Positions 51,739 through 61,632 are shown, counted from the first letter of the stretch. The stretch is DNA of 64,000 nucleotides from Anderseniella sp. Alg231-50 (GCF_900149695.1 NZ_LT703003.1:1984001-2048000), one strand, 5' to 3'. Made by a program: numbers and translations. Notes: generated from the sequence alone by a model not told the origin.

Positions 51739-53796
51739 ATGGAAGCATCCCCCCGTAGCAGACCGTCAGGGCCCAAGTGCGCCGCACTGATCGGGCCAAT
51801 GTCGAGCGGCAAGACAACACTTTTGGAAGCAATACTGGCGCGTACCGGTGCCATACCGCGGCAGAACACTGCCGCTTCAGGCAATATGGTCGGATGCGGG
51901 TCGCCGGAAGCCCGTGCCCACGGTATGAGTGTCGAGGCAACTGTTGCCACAGTATCCAACCAGGGAGACAGCCTGACACTGGTGGATTGTCCCGGATCAG
52001 TGGAGTACGCCTATGAAGCAGAACCGGTTCTGCGGTTTTGTGACTTTGCCATCGTGGTGGTCGAGGCGGATGAAAAGAAACTGCCGGCCCTGCAACTGAC
52101 CTTGAGACGGCTGGACGAGATCGGCCTGCCGCGGGTTTTGTTCCTCAACAAGATAGACAAGGCGGCCGGCTCGGTTCAGCAGACCTTGCAGATGCTGCAA
52201 ACAGCCAGTGAAAACCCGCTATTGCTGCGTCAGATTCCGATCTGGAAAGACGGGGCGGTTACGGGTTGCATCGATCTGGCGCTGGAGCGCGCCTACACCT
52301 ACCGTGCGCATGCCGAAGCGAAAGTTTCCGAGGTGGGTGATGAAGACCGGTCACGCGAGGAAGATGCCCGGTTTGCGATGCTGGAAACACTGGCCGATCA
52401 TGACGATGTGCTGATGGAGCAGTTGCTGGAAGATGTATCGCCGCCGATAGATGTGGTGCTGCAGGACCTGACGACGGAACTCCATGACGGCTGGATCACA
52501 CCGGTGCTGTTCGGGTCTGCGGAAAACGGCACCGGCATTCTGCGTTTGCTGAAAACCCTTCGCCACGATGCGCCGGACTACAGTTCAACCCGTGAACGGC
52601 TGGGTATTTCAGACACCGGAGACACTGCCGCAGGGGTCATCAAGACCATCCATACATCGCACTCGGGCAAGCTGTCGGTGGTCCGTGTGCTCAGGGGCAA
52701 GCTGGGAGAAGGGGACAACCTGGCAACTGTCGAGCACAGCAATCTGAGAGTATCCGGCATGCATAGCCTGCTCGGTCGCGAGACCAGCAAGGTGTCATCA
52801 GCAGCAACGGGTGAAACCGTGGCACTCGGCAAGCTTGACCCGGTTACGACCGGGTCTGTCCTGTACGCGGAGAAAACCACCCCACCGGACATCGTACCCC
52901 TGGTAACCGCGCAGTCCCTGTACGCTGTTGGTATCAGACCGACCGACCGGCGTGACGAGGTAAAACTGTCTACGGCCCTGTCCCGGCTGGTGGATGAAGA
53001 CCCGTCAATCCGGGTTGAGCACAATCAGGAAGCTTCTGAAACCGTATTGCACGGGTCCGGCGAGATGCACTTGCGGATCGCTGTCGAGAGGCTGGAGAAC
53101 CGCTCCCAGATCACAATCCATACCCATGCTCCCGACATTGGCTACCAGGAGACGATTACCAAATCTGTTACCCAGCGTGGACGCCACAAGAAGCAGTCCG
53201 GCGGACATGGCCAGTACGGCGACGTGGTGCTGGAGATCAAGCCACGGAAACCCGGTTCCGGTTTCGAATTTACCAACACCATTGTCGGCGGCGCGGTGCC
53301 GAAACAGTTCATCAGTTCGGTGGAGTCGGGCGTGCGTGACTATCTGGGACGCGGTCCTTTGGGGTTTCCCGTCGTAGATGTCGCCGTCAACCTGTCCGAC
53401 GGCTCGTATCACAATGTGGACTCGTCCGACATGGCGTTCCAGCTGGCCGGTAATCTTGCCATGCGTGAAGGCATGCCGCAGTGCGGCCCGGTGCTGCTGG
53501 AGCCGATCATGAAGGTGTCCGTTCATGCGCCGTCCGACGCAATAGCCAGCATCACGACAATGGTACCGCAACGGCGTGGACAACTGCTCGGGTTCGAGCC
53601 CCGCGAAGGCTGGCCCGGCTGGGACACGGTGCAGGCATTGATCCCGAAATCGACCTTGTCGGACATGATCATTGAACTGCGATCGTCCACTGCAGGTGTG
53701 GCAACCTACACCGCCGAGTTCGATCATCTGGAACGCCTTGACAGCAAACTGGCTGATCAGATCGTCGGTGCCCGCGTGGAAAGCCTGGCCAGCTGA
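51739..53796 (+). CDS. Elongation factor G-like GTPase, divergent paralogue
   Basis: The 685-residue protein has the EF-G domain order: G-domain, domain II, III, IV (GHGQYGDVVLEIKPRKPGSG) and V. The P-loop is GPMSSGKTTL (19-28), where EF-G has AHIDAGKTT. The G3 motif DCPGSVEY replaces DTPGHVDF, so the catalytic histidine is a serine. Switch I is altered too (AHGMSVEATVATV instead of RGITITSAATT). NKID is normal. It is therefore unlikely to be the main translocase and may be a regulatory or recycling paralogue such as those seen in other alphaproteobacteria. It is a single gene. Confidence 0.88.
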   Translation: MEASPRSRPSGPKCAALIGPMSSGKTTLLEAILARTGAIPRQNTAASGNMVGCGSPEARAHGMSVEATVATVSNQGDSLTLVDCPGSVEYAYEAEPVLRFCDFAIVVVEADEKKLPALQLTLRRLDEIGLPRVLFLNKIDKAAGSVQQTLQMLQTASENPLLLRQIPIWKDGAVTGCIDLALERAYTYRAHAEAKVSEVGDEDRSREEDARFAMLETLADHDDVLMEQLLEDVSPPIDVVLQDLTTELHDGWITPVLFGSAENGTGILRLLKTLRHDAPDYSSTRERLGISDTGDTAAGVIKTIHTSHSGKLSVVRVLRGKLGEGDNLATVEHSNLRVSGMHSLLGRETSKVSSAATGETVALGKLDPVTTGSVLYAEKTTPPDIVPLVTAQSLYAVGIRPTDRRDEVKLSTALSRLVDEDPSIRVEHNQEASETVLHGSGEMHLRIAVERLENRSQITIHTHAPDIGYQETITKSVTQRGRHKKQSGGHGQYGDVVLEIKPRKPGSGFEFTNTIVGGAVPKQFISSVESGVRDYLGRGPLGFPVVDVAVNLSDGSYHNVDSSDMAFQLAGNLAMREGMPQCGPVLLEPIMKVSVHAPSDAIASITTMVPQRRGQLLGFEPREGWPGWDTVQALIPKSTLSDMIIELRSSTAGVATYTAEFDHLERLDSKLADQIVGARVESLAS

Positions 53797-53824
53797 CCAG
53801 GGGTTTTTTGCACTGCCGGCAACC

Positions 53825-55354
53825 CTAGTACCAGGCGTCGGGCAGTTCTGCCTTGCGGCGGGCAACGAAGTCTTTCAACTCGTCGTCCACTGCCGCATCA
53901 AGTTCCGGCGGCTGGTATTCGTCAAGCAACTGCCTGGCCCTTTTCGAGGCGCGCAGGGCCATGTCCTGCGAGCCTTTTTCTTCCCAGTTCTCCACGTTTT
54001 CGCTGTCTGACATCACCGCTTCATAAAATGCGGTCTGGTAATTTTCCATGGTATGGGCGCAGCCGAGAAAATGGCCTGCGGGTTCAACTTCGCGGTAGGC
54101 GCTCTGTGCCAGCGCATTGTCATCGACAGGCAAGCCTTGAAGCAATACCTGATAGGCGCCGAGCCGGTCTGCATCCATGACCAGCTTTTCAAAGCCGGTG
54201 CACAGCCCGCCTTCCAGCCATCCGGCGGCGTGCAGCACGAAGTTGGCCCCGGCCAGAGCGGTTGAATGCATGGAGTCGGCGCTTTCATAGGCCGCTTGCG
54301 CGTCCGCGATCTTTGACGCGGTCAGCGATCCGCCGCAGCGCAATGGCAGGCCGAGCCGGCGGGCCAGCTGCCCGATAACGTAGTTCGACATGGTCGGTTC
54401 CGGCATGCCGAATGTGGGCGCACCGGTCCTGAGGCTCATGGAGGACAGGAAATTGCCAAGGATGAAAGGGGCTCCCGGCTTTATGAGCTGCGAAAACGCA
54501 CACACCATCATGGCTTCCGCCAGAGCCTGCGCGATGGATGCTGCCGTTGAAACCGGCCCCATGGCGCCAGACAGGATGAACGGTACAACCACGATGCCCT
54601 GGCCGTTGCCGCAATAGGCGCGGATGGCTTCGGTCACCACCTTGTCCACCAGAAGGGGAGAGTTGGTGTTCACGTTGCCCATGATGACGCAATTGTTGTC
54701 GAAGGTTTCGCGGCCGTGAAGAATGCGCGCCATGGCAACAGAATCTTCGGCCCGCGAGCCTTCGGTTATGGCGCCGAGATGCGGCTTGTCCGACAGGGAC
54801 ATGTGCAGGTACTGCATGTCGAGATGGCGTTTGGAGACCGGCACGTCGCACGGCTCGCAGGTGACGAAACCTCCATGATGCAAACCCGGCAGCATATAGG
54901 TGAGTTTCACCAGTTTTTCGAAATCGGCAATACTGCCGTAGCGGCGGCCGTTTTCCAGGTCGCGCACAAAGGGTGCACCGTAAATGGGCGCGAATACCTG
55001 GTTGTCGCCGCCGATGGTGACAGTGCGTTCCGGATTGCGGGCCAGTTGGGTGAACTGCGATGGCGCCGTCTTGCAAAGTTCACGGATCATGGCTGCATCG
55101 GCCCGCACGCGGGTGTCAGTGACCCTCGCGCCGGCCGTGCGCCAGGTCTCCAGCGCGTCGGCGTCTTCGCGAAATTCCAGGCCGATTTGCTCAATCAGCC
55201 AGTCGGCCTGCCGTTCAAGCGCCACCAGACCGGCCTCATCGAGAAACTCGAAAAAGGGTATCCGGCGCTTGACGTACGCTGGCACAGGGATTTCAGGCCG
55301 GATTGCGCCTTCGGCACGGCCACCACGTCTGCCCCGGCGGGTGGCCTTGCTCAT
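53825..55354 (-). CDS. Trimethylamine-methyltransferase (MttB) family protein, non-pyrrolysine
   Basis: The 509-residue protein matches the MttB family: GGDNQVFAPIYGAPFVRDLE, GFVTCEPCDVPVSKRHLDMQ, AFSQLIKPGAPFILGNFLSS and the C-terminal helical tail. True MttB has an in-frame TAG for pyrrolysine; here the frame is open across the region, so it belongs to the non-Pyl MttB superfamily. Known members demethylate glycine betaine, proline betaine or carnitine, with a corrinoid protein as methyl acceptor. No corrinoid protein gene is adjacent. It lies 3 bp from the SDR gene and is probably co-transcribed. Confidence 0.9.
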   Translation of the reverse strand: MSKATRRGRRGGRAEGAIRPEIPVPAYVKRRIPFFEFLDEAGLVALERQADWLIEQIGLEFREDADALETWRTAGARVTDTRVRADAAMIRELCKTAPSQFTQLARNPERTVTIGGDNQVFAPIYGAPFVRDLENGRRYGSIADFEKLVKLTYMLPGLHHGGFVTCEPCDVPVSKRHLDMQYLHMSLSDKPHLGAITEGSRAEDSVAMARILHGRETFDNNCVIMGNVNTNSPLLVDKVVTEAIRAYCGNGQGIVVVPFILSGAMGPVSTAASIAQALAEAMMVCAFSQLIKPGAPFILGNFLSSMSLRTGAPTFGMPEPTMSNYVIGQLARRLGLPLRCGGSLTASKIADAQAAYESADSMHSTALAGANFVLHAAGWLEGGLCTGFEKLVMDADRLGAYQVLLQGLPVDDNALAQSAYREVEPAGHFLGCAHTMENYQTAFYEAVMSDSENVENWEEKGSQDMALRASKRARQLLDEYQPPELDAAVDDELKDFVARRKAELPDAWY

Positions 55355-55357
55355 GAC

Positions 55358-56149
55358 TTACTCCTTCACAGGTACGGTGTAGTTCAACCCAAGCCTGCCG
55401 CCATCAGGGTAGATGGTCTGGCCGGTGATATAGCTGGACAAGTCGGATGCCAGGAACACGGCAATCTTGCCTATTTCGTCAGGCTCGCCGGGGCGTCCCA
55501 TCGGTGTGCGGGACATGATGGCACGCATCTTTTCGGGGTTGGCGGCAACGGTCTGGAACATTTCCGTGGCAATTGACCCAGGACCGATGGCATTGACGCG
55601 TACCCCTTCCTGGGCAAGCCGGATGCCAAACGCTTTGGTCCACTGGTTCACCCCGCCCTTCGACATGACATAAGGCGAGATTTCCGGGATGGTCAGCACG
55701 GCATTGGCGGAAGACATGTTGATGATATTGCCCTTCGAGCCGTTTTCATCCGGTGCCTGCGTCAGCATCTGTTTCGCCGCCAGCTGGCCCGACATGAACA
55801 CGCCCTTGAGGTTGACCGCCATCACCTTGTCATAGTCTTCCTCGGACAGCTCCAGCGGATCGGAGACGGTCACGATGCCTGCATTCGCCATCATGATGTC
55901 GAGCCGGCCATGGGTTTCGACCGTGAAATCGATCAGGGCCTGAATGTCTGCCCGCTTTGTTACATCGCAATGCGAGTAGCGCACGTCATACCCCTGTTTA
56001 CGCAAGTCCGCAGCGGCCTTCTCGCCTTGTTCGTCGGTGACATCAGAGGTCACGACCTTGCAGCCGTGTTCGGCAAAACTGGTTGCGATGGCCAGGCCCA
56101 GTCCACCTGAAGCGCCGGTTACGATTGCGATCTTGTCTTTGAGCAGCAT
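55358..56149 (-). CDS. Short-chain dehydrogenase/reductase
   Basis: The 263-residue SDR has the cofactor motif IVTGASGGLGLAIA (TGxxxGxG), NNAG-type strand MMANAGIV, the catalytic serine in IINMSSANAVL, and the tyrosine/lysine in SPYVMSKGGVNQW. The tail TGQTIYPDGGRLGL is the usual SDR end. It is first in the operon with the MttB-family gene and may oxidise a hydroxyl in the demethylated product. Substrate unknown. Confidence 0.93.
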   Translation of the reverse strand: MLLKDKIAIVTGASGGLGLAIATSFAEHGCKVVTSDVTDEQGEKAAADLRKQGYDVRYSHCDVTKRADIQALIDFTVETHGRLDIMMANAGIVTVSDPLELSEEDYDKVMAVNLKGVFMSGQLAAKQMLTQAPDENGSKGNIINMSSANAVLTIPEISPYVMSKGGVNQWTKAFGIRLAQEGVRVNAIGPGSIATEMFQTVAANPEKMRAIMSRTPMGRPGEPDEIGKIAVFLASDLSSYITGQTIYPDGGRLGLNYTVPVKE

Positions 56150-56319
56150 GAACAGTCATTCCTTTTTTGTTGATTGATTGCACACTCCAAAACAGTTCAG
56201 TCGAGGTCAAGTTGTTTATGCCGGGGCAAGTAACTATTGATCCCTTTGGTATATGCAGGCACGCCATGCGCGACAGGGGCTTCCACCGGCGTGAAAATTA
56301 ACGCAAATTGCCGCGCATC

Positions 56320-57750
56320 ATGCCCGACCATCGCCCATCCAACCTGATCATTTTCTGCTCTGACGAACATGCACGGCGCGTGACCGGCTGTTACGGGGAT
56401 CCGGTGGCGCGGACCCCGACGCTTGACACCATTGCCCGGCTCGGCACCCGGTTCTCCAATGCCTACACACCTTCGCCGATCTGCGTGCCGGCCAGGGCGT
56501 CCCTGGCAACCGGCCTGCAGGTGCATGAAACCCGCTGCTGGTCGTCGGCTGAGCCCTATCACGGTCAGCATGAAAGCTGGATGCACCGGTTGCGCGAAGC
56601 AGGCCACCCGGTGGTGTCCATCGGAAAATTGCACTTCAGGCGGGCCGGCGACGATCATGGTTTCGATGAAGAAATCGAACCGATGTATCTGGCCAATGAC
56701 GGAGCAGGGTGGGTGCAGGGTCTGTTGCGCGATCCGGTGCCTGCCTATGACGATACAAAAGCGTTTAGTGAAGACATCGGGCCGGGTGAAACCGAGTACA
56801 CCGAGTATGACCGCCGGGTAAGCCACGAAGCTGTCAAATGGCTGAAAAAATATGCGACGAAATTCAAGACCCGGCCATGGTGCCTGTTTGTATCGTTCGT
56901 CAGCCCGCATTATCCGCTCAAATGCCCGGAAGCGTATTACCGGTTGTATGAGCGCGCCGAAATACCAGGGCCGGCAGCACAACCGCCCGAGCATGATGTG
57001 CTGCAGCAGATGGCGCAGTTCTGGAACTATGACGATCATTTCGACGACGGCATGCGCGATGTGGCGCGCAAGGGATATTATGGCCTTGTCAGTTTTCTGG
57101 ACGACAATATCCGCCGGGTCATGGAAGCGCTCGAAGATACCGGCGGCGCGCGCGACACGTCCGTGATGTATTTGTCGGATCATGGAGAAATGCTGGGCAG
57201 TCATGGCTTCTGGGCCAAGTCGGTGATGTACGAGGATGCCGTAGCCGTACCACTGATGATGATGGGTCCGGGGATCGGCGAGGGCATAAATTCAACACCG
57301 GTCTCATTGACCGATGTGGCCACCACGGTACAGCAAACCGTTGGTCTTGAGCCAAAGCCCGCGCGCGAGCCCTGGATGTCTCGGCCGCTTCAGGACATCA
57401 TTTCCGACCCCGAACCTGATCGTTTCATCCTGTCGGAGTATCACGATGGCGGCAGCCCGTGCGGCATAACCATGCTGCGCTATCGCGAATGGAAATACGT
57501 CTATTACGCAAACGGCCACGCTGCACAGCTATTCAATCTGGATGATGATCCGCAGGAACTGAATGATCTTGGCAGGTCGCGTGAACATGAACGCCAGCGT
57601 GACATGCTTCGCAACCTCATGGGACATGCTGTCGATCCGGAAAGTGTCAGCCGGGATGCGTTTGCGGATCAGAAAATGCTGATTGAAAAACTGGGTGGTG
57701 TGGACGCACTGCTGGCAATGAAGAGTTTCGGCCACACACCGGTCGGCTGA
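56320..57750 (+). CDS. Sulfatase-family hydrolase
   Basis: The 476-residue enzyme of the alkaline-phosphatase superfamily has the sulfatase signature ICVPARASLATG, where Cys55 (C-x-P-x-R) is converted to formylglycine by a separate maturase. Metal-binding residues are in FCSDEHARRV and MYLSDHGEMLGSHGFWAKS. Choline-sulfatase and arylsulfatase-type enzymes share these features; the second half does not settle which. No signal peptide, so it acts in the cytoplasm. The start at MPDHRPSN is chosen; four more codons are open upstream. It is divergent from the SDR and followed by the CoA-transferase 20 bp on. Confidence 0.9.
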   Translation: MPDHRPSNLIIFCSDEHARRVTGCYGDPVARTPTLDTIARLGTRFSNAYTPSPICVPARASLATGLQVHETRCWSSAEPYHGQHESWMHRLREAGHPVVSIGKLHFRRAGDDHGFDEEIEPMYLANDGAGWVQGLLRDPVPAYDDTKAFSEDIGPGETEYTEYDRRVSHEAVKWLKKYATKFKTRPWCLFVSFVSPHYPLKCPEAYYRLYERAEIPGPAAQPPEHDVLQQMAQFWNYDDHFDDGMRDVARKGYYGLVSFLDDNIRRVMEALEDTGGARDTSVMYLSDHGEMLGSHGFWAKSVMYEDAVAVPLMMMGPGIGEGINSTPVSLTDVATTVQQTVGLEPKPAREPWMSRPLQDIISDPEPDRFILSEYHDGGSPCGITMLRYREWKYVYYANGHAAQLFNLDDDPQELNDLGRSREHERQRDMLRNLMGHAVDPESVSRDAFADQKMLIEKLGGVDALLAMKSFGHTPVG

Positions 57751-57770
57751 AGTTAACTGGAGACTGATAC

Positions 57771-58940
57771 ATGACGGCACCATTGGCGGGCCTCAAGGTT
57801 ATTGAAATGGCGCGGATCCTGGCAGGTCCGTGGATCGGGCAGACACTGTCTGACCTGGGTGCCGAGGTCATAAAGCTGGAAAGCCCGGGCGGCGATGACA
57901 CCCGCAACTGGGGTCCGCCGTTCGTCAAGCGGGCCGATGGGTCGGATGGCGATGCGGCCTATTTCCACTCCACCAACCGGGGCAAGAAATCGGTCGTTGT
58001 GGATTTCAAGACGGAAGAGGGGCGCGAAACCATTCGTGCCCTGGTCGAGGACGCCGATGTGTTCGTCGAGAACTTCAAGGTTGGCGGCCTGGCCAAATAT
58101 GGCCTTGACTATGCGTCCTTGCGCGAACTCAACCCGAAGCTGATTTACCTGTCGCTGACGGGGTTCGGCCAGACCGGGCCGTATGCCCACAAGGCGGGGT
58201 ATGATTTCATGATCCAGGGGCTTGCCGGGATCATGGACCTGACCGGCGAACCTGACGGCCAGCCGCAGAAAATGGGTGTTGCGTTTGCCGACATTTTCAC
58301 CGGGCTTTACGGTGTTATCGCAATCCAGTCGGCCTTGATGGTGCGCAGCCAGACAGGCAAAGGCCAGCATATCGACATGGCCCTGCTGGACGCCATGAGT
58401 GCGGTACTGGCCAATCAGGCCATGAACTACCTGGTGTCGGACACATCGCCGAAGCGCATGGGCAATGCGCATCCCAACATCGTGCCCTACCAGGTTTTCC
58501 CGTCGAGTGACGGTCACCTGATCATTGCCACCGGATCACAGCCGCAATGGGCGAAAATGTGCCAGGTGCTGGGTCTTGACGAGCTGATTGACGATGCCCG
58601 TTTCCGGACCAACCAGGACCGGGTGAAGAACCGCGATGAACTGGCGGTACTGATCTCCGCAAAAACCTCGCAGCGCAAGCGTGATGACATGTTGGCGGAA
58701 TTTGATGCGAAGTTCATCCCGGCCGGACCGATCAACTCGGTCGAGGACACATTTACCGACCCGCAAATCGTACACCGCGGACTGTGCGTCGACGTAGCTG
58801 ACGGCGACGGTGTCATGGTGCCCAGTGTGCGCACACCGATTGTGTTTTCCGACAGCACATTGAAACTCGACCGGGCAAGCCCGAGGCTCGGCGAACACAC
58901 GGACGAAGTGGTGAACGGTTTGAAAGAACGCAAGAATTGA
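57771..58940 (+). CDS. Class III CoA-transferase (CaiB/BaiF family)
   Basis: The 389-residue enzyme has LKVIEMARILAGPWIGQTLS, DLGAEVIKLESPGGDDTRNW, GFGQTGPYAHKAGYDFMIQG and GVAFADIFTGLYG, in which Asp174 corresponds to the catalytic Asp169 of formyl-CoA transferase. It moves CoA between carboxylic acids; in this setting carnitine, betaine-like or dicarboxylic acids are possible. It follows the sulfatase by 20 bp and overlaps the AbrB gene by four bases. Confidence 0.93.
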   Translation: MTAPLAGLKVIEMARILAGPWIGQTLSDLGAEVIKLESPGGDDTRNWGPPFVKRADGSDGDAAYFHSTNRGKKSVVVDFKTEEGRETIRALVEDADVFVENFKVGGLAKYGLDYASLRELNPKLIYLSLTGFGQTGPYAHKAGYDFMIQGLAGIMDLTGEPDGQPQKMGVAFADIFTGLYGVIAIQSALMVRSQTGKGQHIDMALLDAMSAVLANQAMNYLVSDTSPKRMGNAHPNIVPYQVFPSSDGHLIIATGSQPQWAKMCQVLGLDELIDDARFRTNQDRVKNRDELAVLISAKTSQRKRDDMLAEFDAKFIPAGPINSVEDTFTDPQIVHRGLCVDVADGDGVMVPSVRTPIVFSDSTLKLDRASPRLGEHTDEVVNGLKERKN

Positions 58941-59998
58941 TTGCCGGATTGACCAAACAGGACCTTGAACAGGTCATTGCCGCACTGGCAATCGGGCTCG
59001 GCGGCGGTGCCGTGTTCTGGTGGCTTGGATTGCCGGCGCCGTGGCTGGCGGGATCCGTGGTGACGGTGGCGGCAGCGTCCCTGTCGGGCGTTATCAGGCA
59101 GCCCATGCCCCGGCATCTGTCCAAGATCATATTCATTCTGCTTGGCCTGCAGATCGGCGGTGCGGTGACACCTGAAACACTGAACACGCTGTCGCGGTGG
59201 CCCCTGAGCTTCATGGCGCTGGCGGCAACCATGGTGGTGCTGGTGTGGAGCGGCGTGGTGTTTTTTCGAAAGGTGTATGGCTGGGACCGGGCAACTTCGT
59301 ACTTCGCCGTCATGCCCGGTGCCCTGTCGGTGGCGCTGGCGCTGGCGGCTGATACTCGCGCGGACCTCAAGAAAGTCAGTGTGTCCCAGGTGATCAGGCT
59401 GTTTGTGCTGGTGGCAATCCTGCCGTCGCTGATTTCATCTCTGGGGGATTTGTCCGATGCGCCGCCACAGGTGTTGCCGCAACCGGGCTCCCTGCGTGAT
59501 CTTGTCATGGTGCTGGGCGCAGGGCTGGTGGCCGGTTTCATCTTCGACAAGCTCAAGGTGCCCGCCGGCCTGGTTTTGGGACCTGCATTGGCTAGTGCTG
59601 CCATGCATGTGGGTGAAGTGGTGCATGGCACATTGCCGTTGTGGCTGCTGGTGCCGGTGTTCGTGTTTCTCGGCACCATGATCGGGATGCGGTTTGCCGG
59701 GGTGAAACCTGCCGATATTGCCAGTATCGGGGGTGCAGGCCTGGCCGGACTGGGCGTGGCGCTGGCGGTCAGCATCGCAGGCGCTGCGGCCGCCAGCATG
59801 ATTGCGGATGTGCCGTTTGCCTGGACCGTGCTGGCGTTTGCACCCGGCGGCATGGAGGCCATGACCATCATGGCATTCGCCCTCGGGCTTGACCCTGCCT
59901 TTGTCGGAGCGCACCAGATCGGCCGGTTTGTGCTGATTGCACTGGCGATGCCGCTGGTGTGGCGGTTCATTCAGCAAAAACCCGGTGCGCCAGAGTGA
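58937..59998 (+). CDS. AbrB-family membrane protein (PF05145)
   Basis: The 353-residue integral membrane protein has about ten segments in two similar halves, each with a G-x-x-x-x-G-A/P pattern (ALAIGLGGGAVFWWLGLPAP, VLGAGLVAGFIFDKL). The family is often called ammonia monooxygenase or AbrB, names that do not describe a known function; a transport role is more likely. The frame starts at TTG 58937, overlapping the CoA-transferase stop, so translation is probably coupled. Confidence 0.8.
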   Translation: MIAGLTKQDLEQVIAALAIGLGGGAVFWWLGLPAPWLAGSVVTVAAASLSGVIRQPMPRHLSKIIFILLGLQIGGAVTPETLNTLSRWPLSFMALAATMVVLVWSGVVFFRKVYGWDRATSYFAVMPGALSVALALAADTRADLKKVSVSQVIRLFVLVAILPSLISSLGDLSDAPPQVLPQPGSLRDLVMVLGAGLVAGFIFDKLKVPAGLVLGPALASAAMHVGEVVHGTLPLWLLVPVFVFLGTMIGMRFAGVKPADIASIGGAGLAGLGVALAVSIAGAAAASMIADVPFAWTVLAFAPGGMEAMTIMAFALGLDPAFVGAHQIGRFVLIALAMPLVWRFIQQKPGAPE

Positions 59999-60067
59999 AG
60001 TTTTGCCGCAGGTCTTTCACAGGGATGTTAGGTGTTGTTGAACCCGGAACAACCCTACAATGGCGCC

Positions 60068-60859
60068 ATGGACCAGATTGACAGCCTTTTGGAATACAAG
60101 ACCCTGTGGATTGCCGGTGTTGCAATCGCATTTCTGGCGCTTGAACGGGTTTTTCCCAATGCCCGCCCGCTTGCCGGTGCACATCTGAAAACGCTGGCAC
60201 AAAATGCCTGGCGGCTGGCCAAGAATTTTGGGCTGCTGTTGCTCAATGCCGGCCTGTCGCCGGTCCTGGTCATTCCGATTTCGGCCCTGGCTGCCACTCA
60301 TGCGCTGGGCTGGCGCCCCGACTGGTGGTCGGGCGGTGTCGGCCTGATGGCTGATATCATCATTCTGGATTGCTGGATTTACTGGTGGCATCGCGCCAAT
60401 CACGAAATTCCGTTTCTGTGGCGTTTTCACGAAGTTCATCACCTGGACGAGTTTCTCGACGCAAGTTCGGCCGTTCGGTTTCATTTTGGCGAAGTGGTCA
60501 TGTCGGCGCTGGTGCGTGCAGCCGTGATCTGGCTGCTGGATATTCCCCTCCTGTCGGTGGTGGTGTTCGAGACCTGCGTGCTGACCATGGCGCTGTTCCA
60601 CCATTCCAATGTGGCATTGCCGCGCTGGCTGGAAAAGCCGCTGTCGAAAGTACTGGTGACACCATCGATCCACTGGGTGCATCATCATGCTATCCGGTCC
60701 GACACCGACAGCAACTACGCCAACATCCTGTCGATATGGGACATCGTCTTCGCCAGCCGGTCGGCTACGAACCGCTGGAAGGACATGCCGATAGGGGTTG
60801 AACGCCGTCATGACGAGAGTTTTTTCGGCTTGCTGACACGGCCATTCAGAAACCGCTGA
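60068..60859 (+). CDS. Sterol desaturase / fatty-acid hydroxylase family protein
   Basis: The 263-residue membrane protein has the histidine boxes of the di-iron family: WWHRANHEIP (H-x3-H), FHEVHHLDE (H-x2-H-H), LFHHSNVAL and SIHWVHHHAI. Four hydrophobic segments surround them. The reaction (hydroxylation or desaturation of a lipid or sterol-like chain) is typical of the family. The start at MDQIDSLLEY is chosen; 12 more codons are open. It stands alone and may act with the lipid-activation genes downstream. Confidence 0.88.
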   Translation: MDQIDSLLEYKTLWIAGVAIAFLALERVFPNARPLAGAHLKTLAQNAWRLAKNFGLLLLNAGLSPVLVIPISALAATHALGWRPDWWSGGVGLMADIIILDCWIYWWHRANHEIPFLWRFHEVHHLDEFLDASSAVRFHFGEVVMSALVRAAVIWLLDIPLLSVVVFETCVLTMALFHHSNVALPRWLEKPLSKVLVTPSIHWVHHHAIRSDTDSNYANILSIWDIVFASRSATNRWKDMPIGVERRHDESFFGLLTRPFRNR

Positions 60860-61077
60860 TCTGGTGCTGAAGCTAATCCGGTCGATACTCCATACCGGCA
60901 CATGCAGGGCACACCCGTCGCGACTCCAACATTGGCATGACGTATGCAACAGTTCGATGAGAGATCATTGCGAACCGTCGTGAATGTGCCTTTTTGGCAC
61001 AAGTAACGCCCATGCGCGCAAGCAGTGGATGAATGTGACCGCCAGTTTCCCGATTACGGATTGAAAGGGTCAAAGAG

Positions 61078-61632
61078 GTGAGCGAACAGCAACCGGAAAT
61101 TAGCGGGGACGGCGGTGTCAGCGCCAACCGGCAGATTGACGGGCTGGAACGCGATGTGCGCCGGGCCCGCCTGGCACAGGCTGCGCACTTTGATGCTCTT
61201 GTTGACATAAAGGACGCACAGACCCTGCGTCTTGCCGCTCTGCATGAAAGCCTGAAAAAGCAGATTTCCCAGGAACCCCGCCTGGCTGGACTGCTGCCCT
61301 TGCAGATGGTGGACGGATTTCCGCCGCGGCTCTGGATTGACAATATATCGTTTGTGGTCATGGAGCCCGATCCCCGGACATTCCGCCTGATACGCCAGGA
61401 ACAGGCCAGGCATGAAACCATGCTTGAGACCCGCGACATGAAGGAAATGATCGCCAAGGTCCGTGAGCATGCCTCGCATTCGCTGATAGAAGCGCAAAGA
61501 GGAGAACGGAGTTTCGAAGTAGGCAACGGGCGCATCACCTCGCAATTGATGATGGCGTGGCTTACCGGTTTCACCTTCGGTGTCCTGGCATTGCTGATTG
61601 TAGGGGTCATGACGGGACGAATCGTTTTTTAG
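61078..61632 (+). CDS. Membrane protein with coiled-coil, tail-anchored, unknown
   Basis: The 184-residue protein has a long helical charged body (RQIDGLERDVRRARLAQAAH, RQEQARHETMLETRDMKEMI) and a single C-terminal membrane segment (LTGFTFGVLALLIVGVMTGR). It starts with GTG after AGAGG. No family recognised. The layout suggests a cytoplasmic domain anchored in the inner membrane by its tail. Confidence 0.7.
   Translation: MSEQQPEISGDGGVSANRQIDGLERDVRRARLAQAAHFDALVDIKDAQTLRLAALHESLKKQISQEPRLAGLLPLQMVDGFPPRLWIDNISFVVMEPDPRTFRLIRQEQARHETMLETRDMKEMIAKVREHASHSLIEAQRGERSFEVGNGRITSQLMMAWLTGFTFGVLALLIVGVMTGRIVF

Noticed and set aside
53825-55354. Pyrrolysine-containing MttB
   Set aside because: The frame is open throughout with no in-frame TAG, so it is a non-Pyl family member.
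58813-59970. Minus-strand open frame (385 codons) opposite the AbrB-family gene
   Set aside because: No domain; Ser/Thr/Pro/Ala-rich shadow of a membrane-protein gene.
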